This document shows, in pieces, positions 1-7,760 of a stretch of DNA of 31,538 nt (position 1 is the first letter of the stretch; the number at the start of each line of letters is the position of its first letter). The stretch spans positions 1 to 31,538 of IMG/VR virus record IMGVR_UViG_3300017598_000361. The stretch is one strand, 5' to 3'. Source of the DNA: a virus. Made by a program: the position numbers and the translations under genes. Under the pieces are notes generated by a model. The model was not told the origin of the DNA. It did not search any database and was given only the letters and a program-made list of their open reading frames with translations.

Positions 1-621
1 CAATTCGTCGTAAGTGGTGTTCAGTGGCCGATGCGAAGGCCAAGGTACAGATTCTCCGAAGTGGTCAACATCACTTGGTCTAATATAATGACTGAGGTTG
101 GCTTACAGACCGATTCCCGTCCTGTCGTAGAGTATAACGCAGTTGAGCCCTCAGACTTTCAATTCGCTCAGATTCTCAAGAAGATCAACGATGTGAATTG
201 GAATAAGTCTCTAGTGACCGGCCATGGTTGGCAACGCAAGACGTCAACGGGAGTATTTAAGTCCAAGCTGTATCATGTGGTTCATGCCGAAGTGGCCTGG
301 GACCAGGAGCTAGAGCAGGGGCTTGGAGATGTGGATTTCAAGATATTAGATCCTTATGGATGTTTCTGGGACCCCACTGCTGACAGTATTCACGAATGCC
401 GATGGTTTGTGTACAGCGAGCCCTGTCCTACCGCTCAACTCAAGAAAGAACACCCCAAGCATGCGGATAAGATTAAGCCTGACCTAACCATGATGGACAA
501 GGGTTCTATTGACGGGATTGATGACACGAATATTGACCTCTTTTGGGCGACTACTGTCTTGGCTGCGTTTACGGGTACTATCTCTGCCATGCTCTCTTCA
601 ACTCCTGTACCGCCGATTTAA
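1..621 (+). CDS. Portal protein fragment (both ends missing), probably on a chimeric segment
   Basis: The reading frame is open from base 1, so the N-terminus lies outside the window. Residues resemble the P22-type portal family of podoviruses: a run on specific residues is SRPVVEYNAVEPSDF, followed by motifs such as FKILDPYGCFWDPTAD and CRWFVYSE, typical of portals where a conformational DP-x-x-x-W/F-DP segment is conserved. Portal forms the dodecameric DNA gate at the capsid vertex. It is the only plus-strand gene in the window. Recognisable portal sequence ends near base 550; the last 25 or so residues look random and overlap the 3' end of the opposite-strand zinc-ribbon gene. P22-like portals are usually 600-750 residues, so most of the gene is missing. 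Portal is normally encoded just downstream of terL on the same strand. I infer an inversion chimera; the family call is moderately sure. Confidence 0.6.
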   Translation, partial: QFVVSGVQWPMRRPRYRFSEVVNITWSNIMTEVGLQTDSRPVVEYNAVEPSDFQFAQILKKINDVNWNKSLVTGHGWQRKTSTGVFKSKLYHVVHAEVAWDQELEQGLGDVDFKILDPYGCFWDPTADSIHECRWFVYSEPCPTAQLKKEHPKHADKIKPDLTMMDKGSIDGIDDTNIDLFWATTVLAAFTGTISAMLSSTPVPPI

Positions 622-931
622 TGTCTACCTTCTGAGTCGGTTTCTCCATCCGGGTGGTGTCGTTTCCAATCTCATGGATCTCTTTGCCTGTCTCGCCTTC
701 AATTCGTCTAATCTCTTCCTTCTGCTCATGGCTGGTGGTCATCACTCTTCCGAAAGCAGGCTGATACCCTGGTCGGAAGGTTCCTGTGGTCATCGCTCCC
801 TTAAACGAGAGGATCTTAATCATGTTGGCTTTGCAGTGTGGGCAGGGTTCGTCCATTGAGGAGCGAGAGAGAGGCTTTGCTATGTCGTAGTGGTGGGAGG
901 GGTCATACTTACACTGGTATTCATATATCAA
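578..931 (-). CDS. FmdB-like small zinc-ribbon protein
   Basis: The start IYEYQC and the later CPHC pair, followed by the MIKILSFKG segment, match the FmdB-type zinc-ribbon family often found near phage terminase genes. The first metal-binding half is degenerate: only one Cys (in YQCKYD) plus His residues (PSHHYD) instead of CxxC. The C-terminal half is charged and probably helical. I chose the TTG at 931 because it overlaps the terL stop (TTGA) and gives the family's usual N-terminus; an in-frame TTG at 943 would add four residues. Its role in packaging is unknown. The stop codon lies at most about 30 bases from the suspected chimeric joint, so the C-terminus could be artificial. Confidence 0.65.
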   Translation of the reverse strand: MIYEYQCKYDPSHHYDIAKPLSRSSMDEPCPHCKANMIKILSFKGAMTTGTFRPGYQPAFGRVMTTSHEQKEEIRRIEGETGKEIHEIGNDTTRMEKPTQKVDIKSAVQELKRAWQR

Positions 932-2283
932 TATGCTGCCCAATCGTCTGGTTTTTCATCGTCGTCAGGTGTCCAATGGTCCACCCGGTGCGCATGCCTC
1001 AAAGGTAGTTTGGGCGACTCTACACTATCTGTCAAGAGTTGTAATGTAATGCAACCTACTGTCACAAACCTTTCTGCACTCATTAAGTCCTCTCCTATAT
1101 CTCTCGGCTTCTCATCGGCTGTGATCTCCCCATCTGGAGTGGTCTTGCGAACATACGATATATACTCATCCTCTAGATCGTCTGCCTGGTCGATTCCTTT
1201 AAATATTTGATACTGCTTGGTTAAGATCAATTGATGTAATGCGTCGTTCCCTGCTTTGACCAATCTGTACTCAGTGTTCCCATCAAAGTAAGTCCTAGCT
1301 CCTATGCCTCGTTGGTTCAATGAGAGCGTTAAGTCTGGTCTGTCATGTCCCACAAACCATTCCTTGACCTTAAACTGTTTGGTCTTTGACTCAATGAGTT
1401 GCAGCTTCTCATCCACACTCATGCCTGACTTCCGAAAGATTGACACAGTGTAGCACTTGTTATCGCCTGGGAATGCTCTGATCGTTAGAGCGAATGGATG
1501 ACCAGTGCCATCGTCTATGCCTCCGTAGTACTTAGTGCCTGGTGGCATGATGAATGGATCACAGAAGTTTCCTGGTCCAAAGCCTGGAAAGATCAAATGC
1601 TCTGGCTTGGCTGGTTCTCCTAAGAACTTACGAGCGAACTCTGACCTGCTTAGAAGCCGCTTCTGTCTCATCAACTCCTCATCAGGAAAGGAAGGATTCT
1701 CAGCACTGTTGAAATAGACCAGGCCAGTGTCGGGTAGTTCCCCTCTCATGTAGGGCTTCCAGATCATCTTATATAACCAATTGAGTGTGTACCAGGTAGT
1801 ACACAGGATGAGCTTACCCTGTAATCTAGCTACTCTGGCTTGGACATTGATGAAGAATTGACGATTACACTTTCCGGCTTCGTCTATGGCGGCACCAGCA
1901 CAGTCTGGTATACCCTCCACGCTGTCCGGATCTGTACTCGTCCGGAACCACACTTTCCTCCCATCCGTCAACGAAAAGCATCCCTCCTTGGCGTTGTAGT
2001 TCCCTAGCATCAAACTGAAAAACTTCTTGAAGGTCGGCAATGTAGATTGCTCTAGGATCTTGTATGTAGGGGCACCAATCAGCCAGTTCGTCCCTTTCCT
2101 CTCGTCTTCTTTCAACAGGTGACGCATGGCGAGAACCAGAAAGATAGTCTTCCCACCTTGAATCCCGCTGATTAGCACGACTATTCGGATCTTGAGGTCT
2201 TTTAGGTATTTCCAAGCTACCTGCTGAAACTTGTGGAGCTTGAAGTTCCATTTCTTCTTAGAGGTCGAATTCTTCGATGCCAT
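928..2283 (-). CDS. terL: Terminase large subunit (packaging ATPase and nuclease)
   Basis: This 451-residue protein is the DNA-packaging motor. The N-terminal ATPase domain carries a Walker A (SGIQGGKT, residues 39-46), a Walker B with catalytic acid (GAAIDEAGK, D134-E135) and a coupling-motif-like LCTTWYT at 160-166. The C-terminal RNase-H-like nuclease has candidate metal-binding acids in GGIDDGTGH (D257/D258), GHDRPDL (D314) and PRDIGEDL (D395/D399). Length is normal for the family. The start overlaps the terS stop by 26 bases, and the end overlaps the zinc-ribbon gene. It would dock on the portal and cut and translocate concatemeric DNA. The family call is very sure; headful versus site-specific packaging cannot be told from the sequence. 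Confidence 0.95.
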   Translation of the reverse strand: MASKNSTSKKKWNFKLHKFQQVAWKYLKDLKIRIVVLISGIQGGKTIFLVLAMRHLLKEDERKGTNWLIGAPTYKILEQSTLPTFKKFFSLMLGNYNAKEGCFSLTDGRKVWFRTSTDPDSVEGIPDCAGAAIDEAGKCNRQFFINVQARVARLQGKLILCTTWYTLNWLYKMIWKPYMRGELPDTGLVYFNSAENPSFPDEELMRQKRLLSRSEFARKFLGEPAKPEHLIFPGFGPGNFCDPFIMPPGTKYYGGIDDGTGHPFALTIRAFPGDNKCYTVSIFRKSGMSVDEKLQLIESKTKQFKVKEWFVGHDRPDLTLSLNQRGIGARTYFDGNTEYRLVKAGNDALHQLILTKQYQIFKGIDQADDLEDEYISYVRKTTPDGEITADEKPRDIGEDLMSAERFVTVGCITLQLLTDSVESPKLPLRHAHRVDHWTPDDDEKPDDWAAY

Positions 2284-2737
2284 CGCCTGTATTCACAAAC
2301 AGAGTCCCCTCAGACTCTATCTTGTGTTCTATCCTGTCTCTCCACTTGTCTGGCTGTCGATTCTTTAGCCAAAAGATCGCAGAAGCTGCGTCTGGTGGGT
2401 AATGCTTGATTGTGTCCACTTTAGTCACCACCCCTTTATCTACATGGATCTTCTCTTCAGGATGACTATATCCTGACGCTCTGTGGTAGAGAGAAGCCTC
2501 AACTGCTTGATCTGCAAGCGCTTTTGCGTCTTTTAGGGACCAAAAAAACTCTCTATCGCCTTTTTTCCAATTCAGAATCGTTTGTGGGGTTACGCCAAGC
2601 ATTTCGGCTATTTGCTTGTCGGTCTTACCCTCTCCAGCCATCTCAATAATTTTTTTGGCTACAACTTCATCGAAGATGCTAGGTCTACCTACTTTTCTCT
2701 TAAGAGGCTTACCTGCTTTTCCGTTTCCCTTTTTCAT
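2258..2737 (-). CDS. terS: Terminase small subunit
   Basis: At 159 residues, this is the DNA-recognition partner of TerL. A basic N-terminus (KPLKRKVGRPS) precedes a helix-turn-helix at about residues 39-60 (KQIAEMLGVTPQTILNWKKG). The C-terminal part has the family signature YPPDAASAIFWLKNRQPDKW, common to many small terminases that begin with a resolvase-like HTH. It starts in a TAATG junction with the upstream membrane-protein gene and runs 26 bases into terL, so the two are translationally coupled. The call is secure; the packaging site was not identified. Confidence 0.92.
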   Translation of the reverse strand: MKKGNGKAGKPLKRKVGRPSIFDEVVAKKIIEMAGEGKTDKQIAEMLGVTPQTILNWKKGDREFFWSLKDAKALADQAVEASLYHRASGYSHPEEKIHVDKGVVTKVDTIKHYPPDAASAIFWLKNRQPDKWRDRIEHKIESEGTLFVNTGDGIEEFDL

Positions 2738-3021
2738 TAGGTTGAGGTGATTCCCTTCATTCTCGCCTTATTTTTTATGAGTTCTCGATGCTGTGCGTCG
2801 GCCTCTTGTAAGAAAGTTTTGGCCAGCTTGGTCTCTTCTTGTTCTTCTTCCCAAATAGTCTCATCTGATCTGCTGTAGATAAAGGGTTTTCCTTTAGGTG
2901 GGAATGTGGGCGGCGAGGGCTGTGGTTGAGATGTTCTGCGCGAACGCATGTATCTAGTCAGAGATATTGAACCAGCCCCCACCATAATTCCTGCGAGAAA
3001 GATTATGATTGCTTCAACCAT
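2737..3021 (-). CDS. Small membrane-anchored protein upstream of terS
   Basis: This 94-residue protein has one N-terminal transmembrane segment (about residues 4-22, AIIIFLAGIMVGAGSISL), then a basic RYMRSRR stretch, a Pro-rich linker (PQPSPPTFPPKGKP) and an acidic/charged helix rich in E, Q and K. The topology fits a single-pass protein with its tail in the cytoplasm. It overlaps the GNAT gene by 19 bases and meets terS in a TAATG junction. I do not recognise a family. Because it sits between the sugar operon and terminase, it could belong to either. Confidence 0.6.
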   Translation of the reverse strand: MVEAIIIFLAGIMVGAGSISLTRYMRSRRTSQPQPSPPTFPPKGKPFIYSRSDETIWEEEQEETKLAKTFLQEADAQHRELIKNKARMKGITST

Positions 3022-3503
3022 TGATCCCTTGTCATTGATACCATAAAGCTATCAATCCTTCTACCTTCCTTGTAATAACGATTCCTTAGCTTTCCCTCTA
3101 TTTCAAAACCTACCTTCTCTGCTACTCTTCGACCTGCTGCGTTAAACTCAAAGATTTCTCCCCATATTGTCTCGATGCCGAGATCCATGAAGCCGTGAGT
3201 TATTAAGAGTTTGAGGGCTTCTGTACCATAGCCCTTTTTCCAATAATTTGGATCTATCAGTAATGAATACTCTGCTGTGGCATGAGGTAGCCCTGTGATT
3301 GACGTTAGCCCACATTGTCCTCTAATTTGTCCATGGATTTCAATCCCCAACATGTATGTGGTCTGATCTTGCCGCTGCCTGTCCATCCATTCTTCTTGGC
3401 TTTCCTTTGAGATCAACCTGTGCTGTCTGCATGTCCTCATGATTCCGGGGAGGTTTCTCCACTCTCTAGCTACTGGTGGAAGCTCTGGGACTAGTTTAAT
3501 CAT
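3003..3503 (-). CDS. GNAT N-acetyltransferase of the RimJ/RimL (Acetyltransf_3) type
   Basis: This is a 166-residue acetyl-CoA-dependent acyltransferase. The acetyl-CoA pyrophosphate-binding loop is at YWKKGYGTEAL (about residues 88-97), and the C-terminal strand-helix pattern FNAAGRRVAEKVGFEIEGKLRNR is typical of RimJ/RimL-like and sugar-amine acetyltransferases such as PseH. I chose the ATG at 3503 because it forms an ATGA overlap with the formyltransferase stop; the frame is open further upstream, but only inside that gene. In this operon the likely substrate is an amino group on a UDP-amino sugar. Protein or small-molecule acetylation cannot be excluded. Confidence 0.85.
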   Translation of the reverse strand: MIKLVPELPPVAREWRNLPGIMRTCRQHRLISKESQEEWMDRQRQDQTTYMLGIEIHGQIRGQCGLTSITGLPHATAEYSLLIDPNYWKKGYGTEALKLLITHGFMDLGIETIWGEIFEFNAAGRRVAEKVGFEIEGKLRNRYYKEGRRIDSFMVSMTRDQWLKQS

Positions 3504-4048
3504 CTCAACCTCTCCAATGTTTCCTTGATGTCTGCATCCCAATCTATTTCTTCTGGGAGGTCTTTGACTTTGTGCTCTGTGCCTAAATACCAAGAACGAC
3601 CTATCAGATAATCTCCAACCAGAATCTCATTTATGTTTTCCAAAAATAACTCCTCAATCTCTGACCTAAGCCTATGATATGCCTGAGTAAATGTCTTCTC
3701 TCCGTAGAAATTCACATACCGTTGAAACAGTATCGGACCTGTGTCTACTCCCTCATCTATCTCATGAATAGTCACCCCCGATGGTGTACGATCATAGAAC
3801 GCCCAGAAAGAAGGATGAGCCCCTCTGTTGTAAGGTAAGTATGCAATATGTAAGTTGATTATGGGTCTTTTGGCTGTGGCTATGACATGCTTGCTTATAA
3901 TATGTCGGTATCCGTAGCTGATAATAAGATCCCATTTGGATAGGTCTTTTCTCTCACTACTAGCCCAATCAACACTCCACCCCTTCTCTCGGACATCCCC
4001 AATCAAACGAGTCTCACCCTCTCCGTAGCCTAAGAATAATGCTTTCAC
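3500..4048 (-). CDS. Formyltransferase (N10-formyl-THF dependent, sugar-amine type)
   Basis: At 182 residues it is just the Formyl_trans_N catalytic domain, without the C-terminal domain of methionyl-tRNA formyltransferase. The catalytic triad is visible: N65 and H67 in INLHIAYLPYNRGAHP and D102 in EIDEGVDTGPI, with spacing as in the family (N-x-H, then Asp 35 residues later). Such short forms act on amino sugars, including 4-amino-dideoxy sugars and, in some bacteria, pseudaminic acid precursors. The GTG start follows a GGAGGAAG Shine-Dalgarno. The gene is coupled to the GNAT gene, so the operon offers two alternative acyl groups (acetyl and formyl) for an amino sugar. The exact acceptor is inferred. 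Confidence 0.88.
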   Translation of the reverse strand: MKALFLGYGEGETRLIGDVREKGWSVDWASSERKDLSKWDLIISYGYRHIISKHVIATAKRPIINLHIAYLPYNRGAHPSFWAFYDRTPSGVTIHEIDEGVDTGPILFQRYVNFYGEKTFTQAYHRLRSEIEELFLENINEILVGDYLIGRSWYLGTEHKVKDLPEEIDWDADIKETLERLR

Positions 4049-4082
4049 TCTTCCTCCATTTCGGGTATTTCATTCCTGCCCC

Positions 4083-4325
4083 CTACAATCTGCACCCAGT
4101 ACGTGGTCTGTGGTGCTCATAACATGCGTAAGATGTAAACTTCCCGCTTGCCTCAAACTCTTTCTTACACCTAGAGATGAGGCTTTTATGCTTTTTATAG
4201 TTCTTTTCTTTTTCCTGGTGAAGCCCATAAAAACATGGAGCCATAAAAAGGAAACAAACAAGCATCGCTATTGCGCCATAGAAGCTTTGCTTTTTGGTGT
4301 ACGGCCCCATATCCATATCAGCCAT
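4083..4325 (-). CDS. Small single-pass membrane protein, unknown
   Basis: This 80-residue protein has a hydrophobic segment at about residues 15-34 (GAIAMLVCFLFMAPCFYGL) followed by a Lys/Glu-rich, Cys-containing tail (EKEKNYKKHKSLISRC). The start ATG lies three bases after the stop of the upstream gene. Another frame is open over part of the same stretch (4070-4261) but has no better start context. No family is recognised. It is followed by a 34-base spacer before the formyltransferase GTG, one of the few small gaps in the operon. Confidence 0.5.
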   Translation of the reverse strand: MADMDMGPYTKKQSFYGAIAMLVCFLFMAPCFYGLHQEKEKNYKKHKSLISRCKKEFEASGKFTSYACYEHHRPRTGCRL

Positions 4326-4328
4326 TAG

Positions 4329-4589
4329 TCATTCTTGGTCCTTTATCTTGTCCTGTATCTTCTGACATGCTGAGTTCCAAAGCAGGATGTTTCTTGAGCC
4401 CTGTTTATCTAGCTTAGCTTCCTTTAATTCTCCAAACGCTATCTTCGCATCCTTACTGATCTGGTGGCGTAATGCTTCTTCTATCGCATCAGCTAGAGCC
4501 ACATACATCTCACAGCCCTTTGACCATCCATAGCCTGTATTTGAGCCAGCAATTCTTTCTGCTATTTCTCTAACGCTTGAAGGTTTCAA
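4329..4589 (-). CDS. Small hypothetical protein, helical
   Basis: The 86-residue product is predicted soluble and largely helical, with an acidic/basic mix and one GYGWSKGCEMY stretch. It starts inside the end of the aminotransferase gene (20-base overlap) and ends just before the small membrane protein. I do not recognise it. The overlaps at both sides and the lack of a longer competing frame support it as a real gene. No function is proposed. Confidence 0.55.
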   Translation of the reverse strand: MKPSSVREIAERIAGSNTGYGWSKGCEMYVALADAIEEALRHQISKDAKIAFGELKEAKLDKQGSRNILLWNSACQKIQDKIKDQE

Positions 4590-5757
4590 CGGGCACCTCC
4601 CCCTCTAACTTACACTCTCCCCTTTTGATCCTGCCCACTACATCACTCACCAAGTTTAGTATCACTTCATCTAAGTTCTCTTCCATGTGAGCTATTGAAT
4701 AGAAATATGCTTTACCCATTAATATTCCAGCCTTACACAGTTCCTGAGAGAGTAACGCCCCAGCTTCGCTGGACATAGGATACATCCCCCTTGTGCCATA
4801 TCCTTCGATCTGTACATCTACTTCCTTGAAGAGTTTGTTTAGATTGTCTTGGAACTTGTTGGAATAATAGAAATATTCCTTCATGTCTGTTTTTCTTAGC
4901 TCGGTTAGTGTGGCCTTGGCTGCGGCTAGTGATACCGCTTCTCCTGAAAAGGTGGAGCTGACGAAGTACTCCCCACAGTCCATAATCTCCTTCTTCCCTC
5001 CGACCACTGACAGAGGGAATCCACTCGCCAGCCCCTTGCCCAAAACAGTCAGCTCGGGCTTAAGGTCCCACATCCGGGACACCGACCATTTTGGGACTCT
5101 TCCAAATGTTATAACTTCATCGAAAATAACCGGCTTCTTTGCCTGACAGTCCTGCCTAAGACCCTTTCTCTGGCTGTCGCTCATGTCTAATCCAACAGGC
5201 TCACAAATAAACGTGCCATTCTTTGTGCAAAAAGATGGGACATAGCTTTGTATACAATGGTCCCAGTCACCCTCTGTAGGAACGCCCAGAGCTGGGGCAG
5301 TAAGACTTGTAAACATATCGTGCCAACCATGATAGCCCTCAGACCATACCGAATCATCTTCGGCATATGCCCTAGCCACTCTTACGGAGGCTGCCGTGGC
5401 CTCACTGCCTGTCTTAAGAAATCTTAATTTCTCAATCGCTGGCACCATCTCGCATATCTGCTCGGCTACTTCAATTACTAACGGATGTTCTAGAGATAGG
5501 GTTATCGCTTCGTTGGCTTGCTTATGAACAGCTTCCAAAACCCGAGGATGACCATACCCCAAAGGAACAACTCCAAGACCACCAATGAAATCAATATATT
5601 TTGTTCCATCCTCATCCCAGACATAGGGTCCTCGACCTCGCATAAGGTACTTTGGGAAGTTTTCTGGAAATTGGGTGGGTCTTTTGCTGTTAGTCCCACC
5701 GTATCCCTGTGCTAATACTCTACTTGCCCTGGAGCTTATCGTATTCTTCTCGGACAT
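4570..5757 (-). CDS. Class III PLP aminotransferase, glutamate-1-semialdehyde-aminomutase-like
   Basis: At 395 residues it is near family length. PLP-site features are visible: GSEATAASVRVAR (about 117-129) binding the phosphate, GYHGWHD (141-147) stacking on the ring, D213 in VIFDEVITFGR contacting the pyridine nitrogen, and K241 in VLGKGLASGFPLSVVGG as the Schiff-base lysine. HemL-like members are also common in surface-polysaccharide loci, where they probably aminate sugars rather than make tetrapyrroles. The start has a GAAGGA Shine-Dalgarno and overlaps the cytidylyltransferase stop by 38 bases. Known pseudaminate and legionaminate pathways use DegT-type aminotransferases (PseC, LegC), so this fold is unusual here. 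The role on a UDP-keto sugar or an octulosonate-like acid is inferred. Confidence 0.9.
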   Translation of the reverse strand: MSEKNTISSRASRVLAQGYGGTNSKRPTQFPENFPKYLMRGRGPYVWDEDGTKYIDFIGGLGVVPLGYGHPRVLEAVHKQANEAITLSLEHPLVIEVAEQICEMVPAIEKLRFLKTGSEATAASVRVARAYAEDDSVWSEGYHGWHDMFTSLTAPALGVPTEGDWDHCIQSYVPSFCTKNGTFICEPVGLDMSDSQRKGLRQDCQAKKPVIFDEVITFGRVPKWSVSRMWDLKPELTVLGKGLASGFPLSVVGGKKEIMDCGEYFVSSTFSGEAVSLAAAKATLTELRKTDMKEYFYYSNKFQDNLNKLFKEVDVQIEGYGTRGMYPMSSEAGALLSQELCKAGILMGKAYFYSIAHMEENLDEVILNLVSDVVGRIKRGECKLEGEVPVETFKR

Positions 5758-6382
5758 TTTTTAAATCCTTCTCAGTGTCTACTGACAGCTTTCTGAAGAT
5801 TAGATTCGATCTGTTGAATATGGGCTTGAAGTTTAGGCCAGCAGCTACGAAGTTCTTCCTTATGAAGTCGTTCTCATCCAGATGCTTGAATGGGTGCTCA
5901 CGATCTTCTTCTTGTTCACGATCCACCCAGTCCATGCCCTTACTCGACGCCCCCTGAACATCCCAGCCTTCAGGATAGCTGCGGGTTTCCATGATGTTTG
6001 AAACGTAATCTACATTCGGTTGGTCTAGCACTTTGATGCACTCGGCTATCATCTCTACGGGAATGAGTGGACAGTCGCCTGTAACTCTTATTACTGCATC
6101 CGCCTCATAGTTCTCCATTGCGGTTAGATATCTATCTACCAAATCAGTCTCATGGCCCTTGAAATGCTCAATCCCATTTTCTGCACAGAATACATATGTA
6201 GTTACATCCGTGCCCGGAACAAGCGCCGACACCACCACATCTAACGACCGACTCTTGCCCTTCAGTAAACACGCCTTGTCATAAATCATCTTGAGCATAG
6301 GAGTTCCATCTATTTCCATAAAGATTTTCCCAGGTAATCTAGTCGAACCACTACGAGCTTGAATTCCTATAAGGACTCTCAA
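5720..6382 (-). CDS. Cytidylyltransferase, SpsF/NeuA-like (CMP-sugar synthetase)
   Basis: This 220-residue nucleotidyltransferase starts with the nucleotide-binding signature IQARSGSTRLPGK (residues 7-19) and has RVTGDCPLIP (99-108) with the metal-binding D103. The C-terminal LSVDTEKDLKNVR is characteristic of SpsF-like enzymes (spore-coat polysaccharide type) and related CMP-nonulosonate synthetases. It would activate the NeuB-type product with CTP. It overlaps the DNA methyltransferase by four bases (ATGA). Fold and chemistry are secure; which acid sugar is activated is inferred from the operon. Confidence 0.88.
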   Translation of the reverse strand: MRVLIGIQARSGSTRLPGKIFMEIDGTPMLKMIYDKACLLKGKSRSLDVVVSALVPGTDVTTYVFCAENGIEHFKGHETDLVDRYLTAMENYEADAVIRVTGDCPLIPVEMIAECIKVLDQPNVDYVSNIMETRSYPEGWDVQGASSKGMDWVDREQEEDREHPFKHLDENDFIRKNFVAAGLNFKPIFNRSNLIFRKLSVDTEKDLKNVREEYDKLQGK

Positions 6383-7110
6383 AACAATACCTCCTGAGCC
6401 ATACGCTTTGCGGCAATTTCACAGTATTTTTCTTCGATCTCTATGCCGATTGCTTTGCGGCCTAAGTCTTTGGCGGCTCGGAGGGTGATCCCACTGCCCA
6501 TAAATGGGTCAAGAACGCCGCGGTCTCTTACACAACCCTTAATAATTGGCTGCACCAATTTTACTGGAAACGGGCAGGGGTGTGGGGTTTCATCTCTCGA
6601 CGGCGGAATGTTCCAAACAGACATCATCGAGTTAACGCTGTGGTCCCAGTGTGCTGGTTTCCCGTAGCATAACCAATACTCATGGGATGGAGAAAACCTC
6701 CCACAATTTAACGCCATACTCCCCCCACGATTCCAAACAACCTCGCAAAACAAATCCTTTCCACCATAAATTGTTATAGGATGAACCCCAAACCCCCTTC
6801 TGTATCGTGTTTTGTGGTTTATCCACACACACGACGAAATCCCACGGAAAACACGCAAACAGTCTTTCTGCCATAACTGATATGCGCCCTCTTCCATTGA
6901 ATCTTCATAACCCCCCTGCTTATTCATCCACTCATTTTGTCCAGATTTTCTATCTGCATGTAAACCACTCGGTTTAGCTTTTGGATTGAGCGTATTATAC
7001 GGAGGAGATGTTATAACCGCATCAACCCTTGGAATCGCCCCAAGAGCAATAAACTCCCGACAATCCCCATGGTAGATAGTTACCGACCCGTCTTGATAAT
7101 ACGGCTTCAC
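6379..7110 (-). CDS. DNA methyltransferase, beta-type N4-cytosine or N6-adenine
   Basis: The 243-residue enzyme has catalytic motif IV early (TSPPYN, residues 34-39) and the SAM-binding motif I late (DPFMGSG, 201-207, followed by GIEIEEKYCEIAAKRM). This beta-class order is shared by many phage and type II methyltransferases. SPPY is typical of N4-cytosine enzymes but is also seen in N6-adenine ones. No restriction enzyme is adjacent, so it is an orphan, probably masking phage DNA from host restriction. It starts with GTG in a 4-base overlap with the oxidoreductase stop, so it is co-translated with the sugar genes. The target sequence is unknown. Confidence 0.92.
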   Translation of the reverse strand: MKPYYQDGSVTIYHGDCREFIALGAIPRVDAVITSPPYNTLNPKAKPSGLHADRKSGQNEWMNKQGGYEDSMEEGAYQLWQKDCLRVFRGISSCVWINHKTRYRRGFGVHPITIYGGKDLFCEVVWNRGGSMALNCGRFSPSHEYWLCYGKPAHWDHSVNSMMSVWNIPPSRDETPHPCPFPVKLVQPIIKGCVRDRGVLDPFMGSGITLRAAKDLGRKAIGIEIEEKYCEIAAKRMAQEVLF

Positions 7111-7760
7111 TCAACTCCTATGTGCGCGTAAGTATGAACAAAATCTATCTCTTCCATGTGTACATCATGGAGCTTTCTCACCACTGCCCTGGTCATCTCT
7201 ACCCCATCATCTAAACTCCACAGCCTATCACTCTTGTTGTTTAGAAAGTCCTCTACCATTTGAATGTAGGACTTCTCCAACATCCAGTAGGTGATGCCCA
7301 TATTATTCAAGGTCAGATGAAACACCGGAGAATCAAACCTTAGCTCGGCTTCTGGATCTAGATAAATGAGCTGGCACATATCCCACCACCAGTCATCCTT
7401 GCCATGGTTGTAGTAGTTGTATGAAATCCTTGGCTTTTTCATGCCCAGGTAATGAACAAGAGTATTGTAATTACCAACCACATACCCCTTCGCCCCCTTG
7501 AAGGCGTTAAGGCTTAGCGTCCTGCAATCGTCTATGTCTTTACATAAGGGCTTCTCACATAGAAAGGGCGTTCCTTCTCGGATTAGTTCTTTGCAATGCA
7601 GCATGTGAAACGCTGTCGGAGTGGCTACGATGGCATGGGTATAGTCTTCCGGCCTCTTATCCCCTACGTCTACACCTACATGGTCAACTTCTAGGTACTT
7701 CAAAATGGCCATATACCTACGGCCCATTGAACCCTTAGAGCCTATGACTAGGACTTTCAT
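7107..7760 (-). CDS. Gfo/Idh/MocA-type NAD(P)-dependent oxidoreductase, short form
   Basis: The N-terminal Rossmann fold has GSKGSMGRRY (residues 7-16) and the family's EKPL motif (69-72), with K70 as the usual catalytic or substrate lysine. At 217 residues it is far below the usual 320-350, so the C-terminal beta-sheet domain is reduced; a HLTLNN segment and a helical end remain. Such proteins oxidise or reduce sugar hydroxyls. Its position between the NeuB-like synthase and the cytidylyltransferase suggests it acts on the nonulosonate or a precursor. It overlaps both neighbours by four bases. The substrate is not known. Confidence 0.85.
   Translation of the reverse strand: MKVLVIGSKGSMGRRYMAILKYLEVDHVGVDVGDKRPEDYTHAIVATPTAFHMLHCKELIREGTPFLCEKPLCKDIDDCRTLSLNAFKGAKGYVVGNYNTLVHYLGMKKPRISYNYYNHGKDDWWWDMCQLIYLDPEAELRFDSPVFHLTLNNMGITYWMLEKSYIQMVEDFLNNKSDRLWSLDDGVEMTRAVVRKLHDVHMEEIDFVHTYAHIGVE

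Noticed and set aside
890-1210. Plus-strand open frame opposite terL and the zinc-ribbon gene
   Set aside because: It is antisense to a clear terL with intact motifs; the product is Ser-rich and unlike any family, as expected from a shadow frame.
1865-2251. Second minus-strand frame of 128 codons within terL
   Set aside because: It overlaps the Walker-box region of terL in another frame and gives an Arg/Glu-rich, motif-free product.
4070-4261. Alternative frame with a membrane-like start overlapping the small membrane protein
   Set aside because: The hydrophobic stretch is shared by frame shift from the same DNA; the frame at 4083-4325 is longer and fits directly after the upstream stop.
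4570-5757. Assignment of the aminotransferase as HemL for tetrapyrrole synthesis
   Set aside because: The class III fold is shared, but the operon consists of nucleotide-sugar enzymes and no other haem gene is present.
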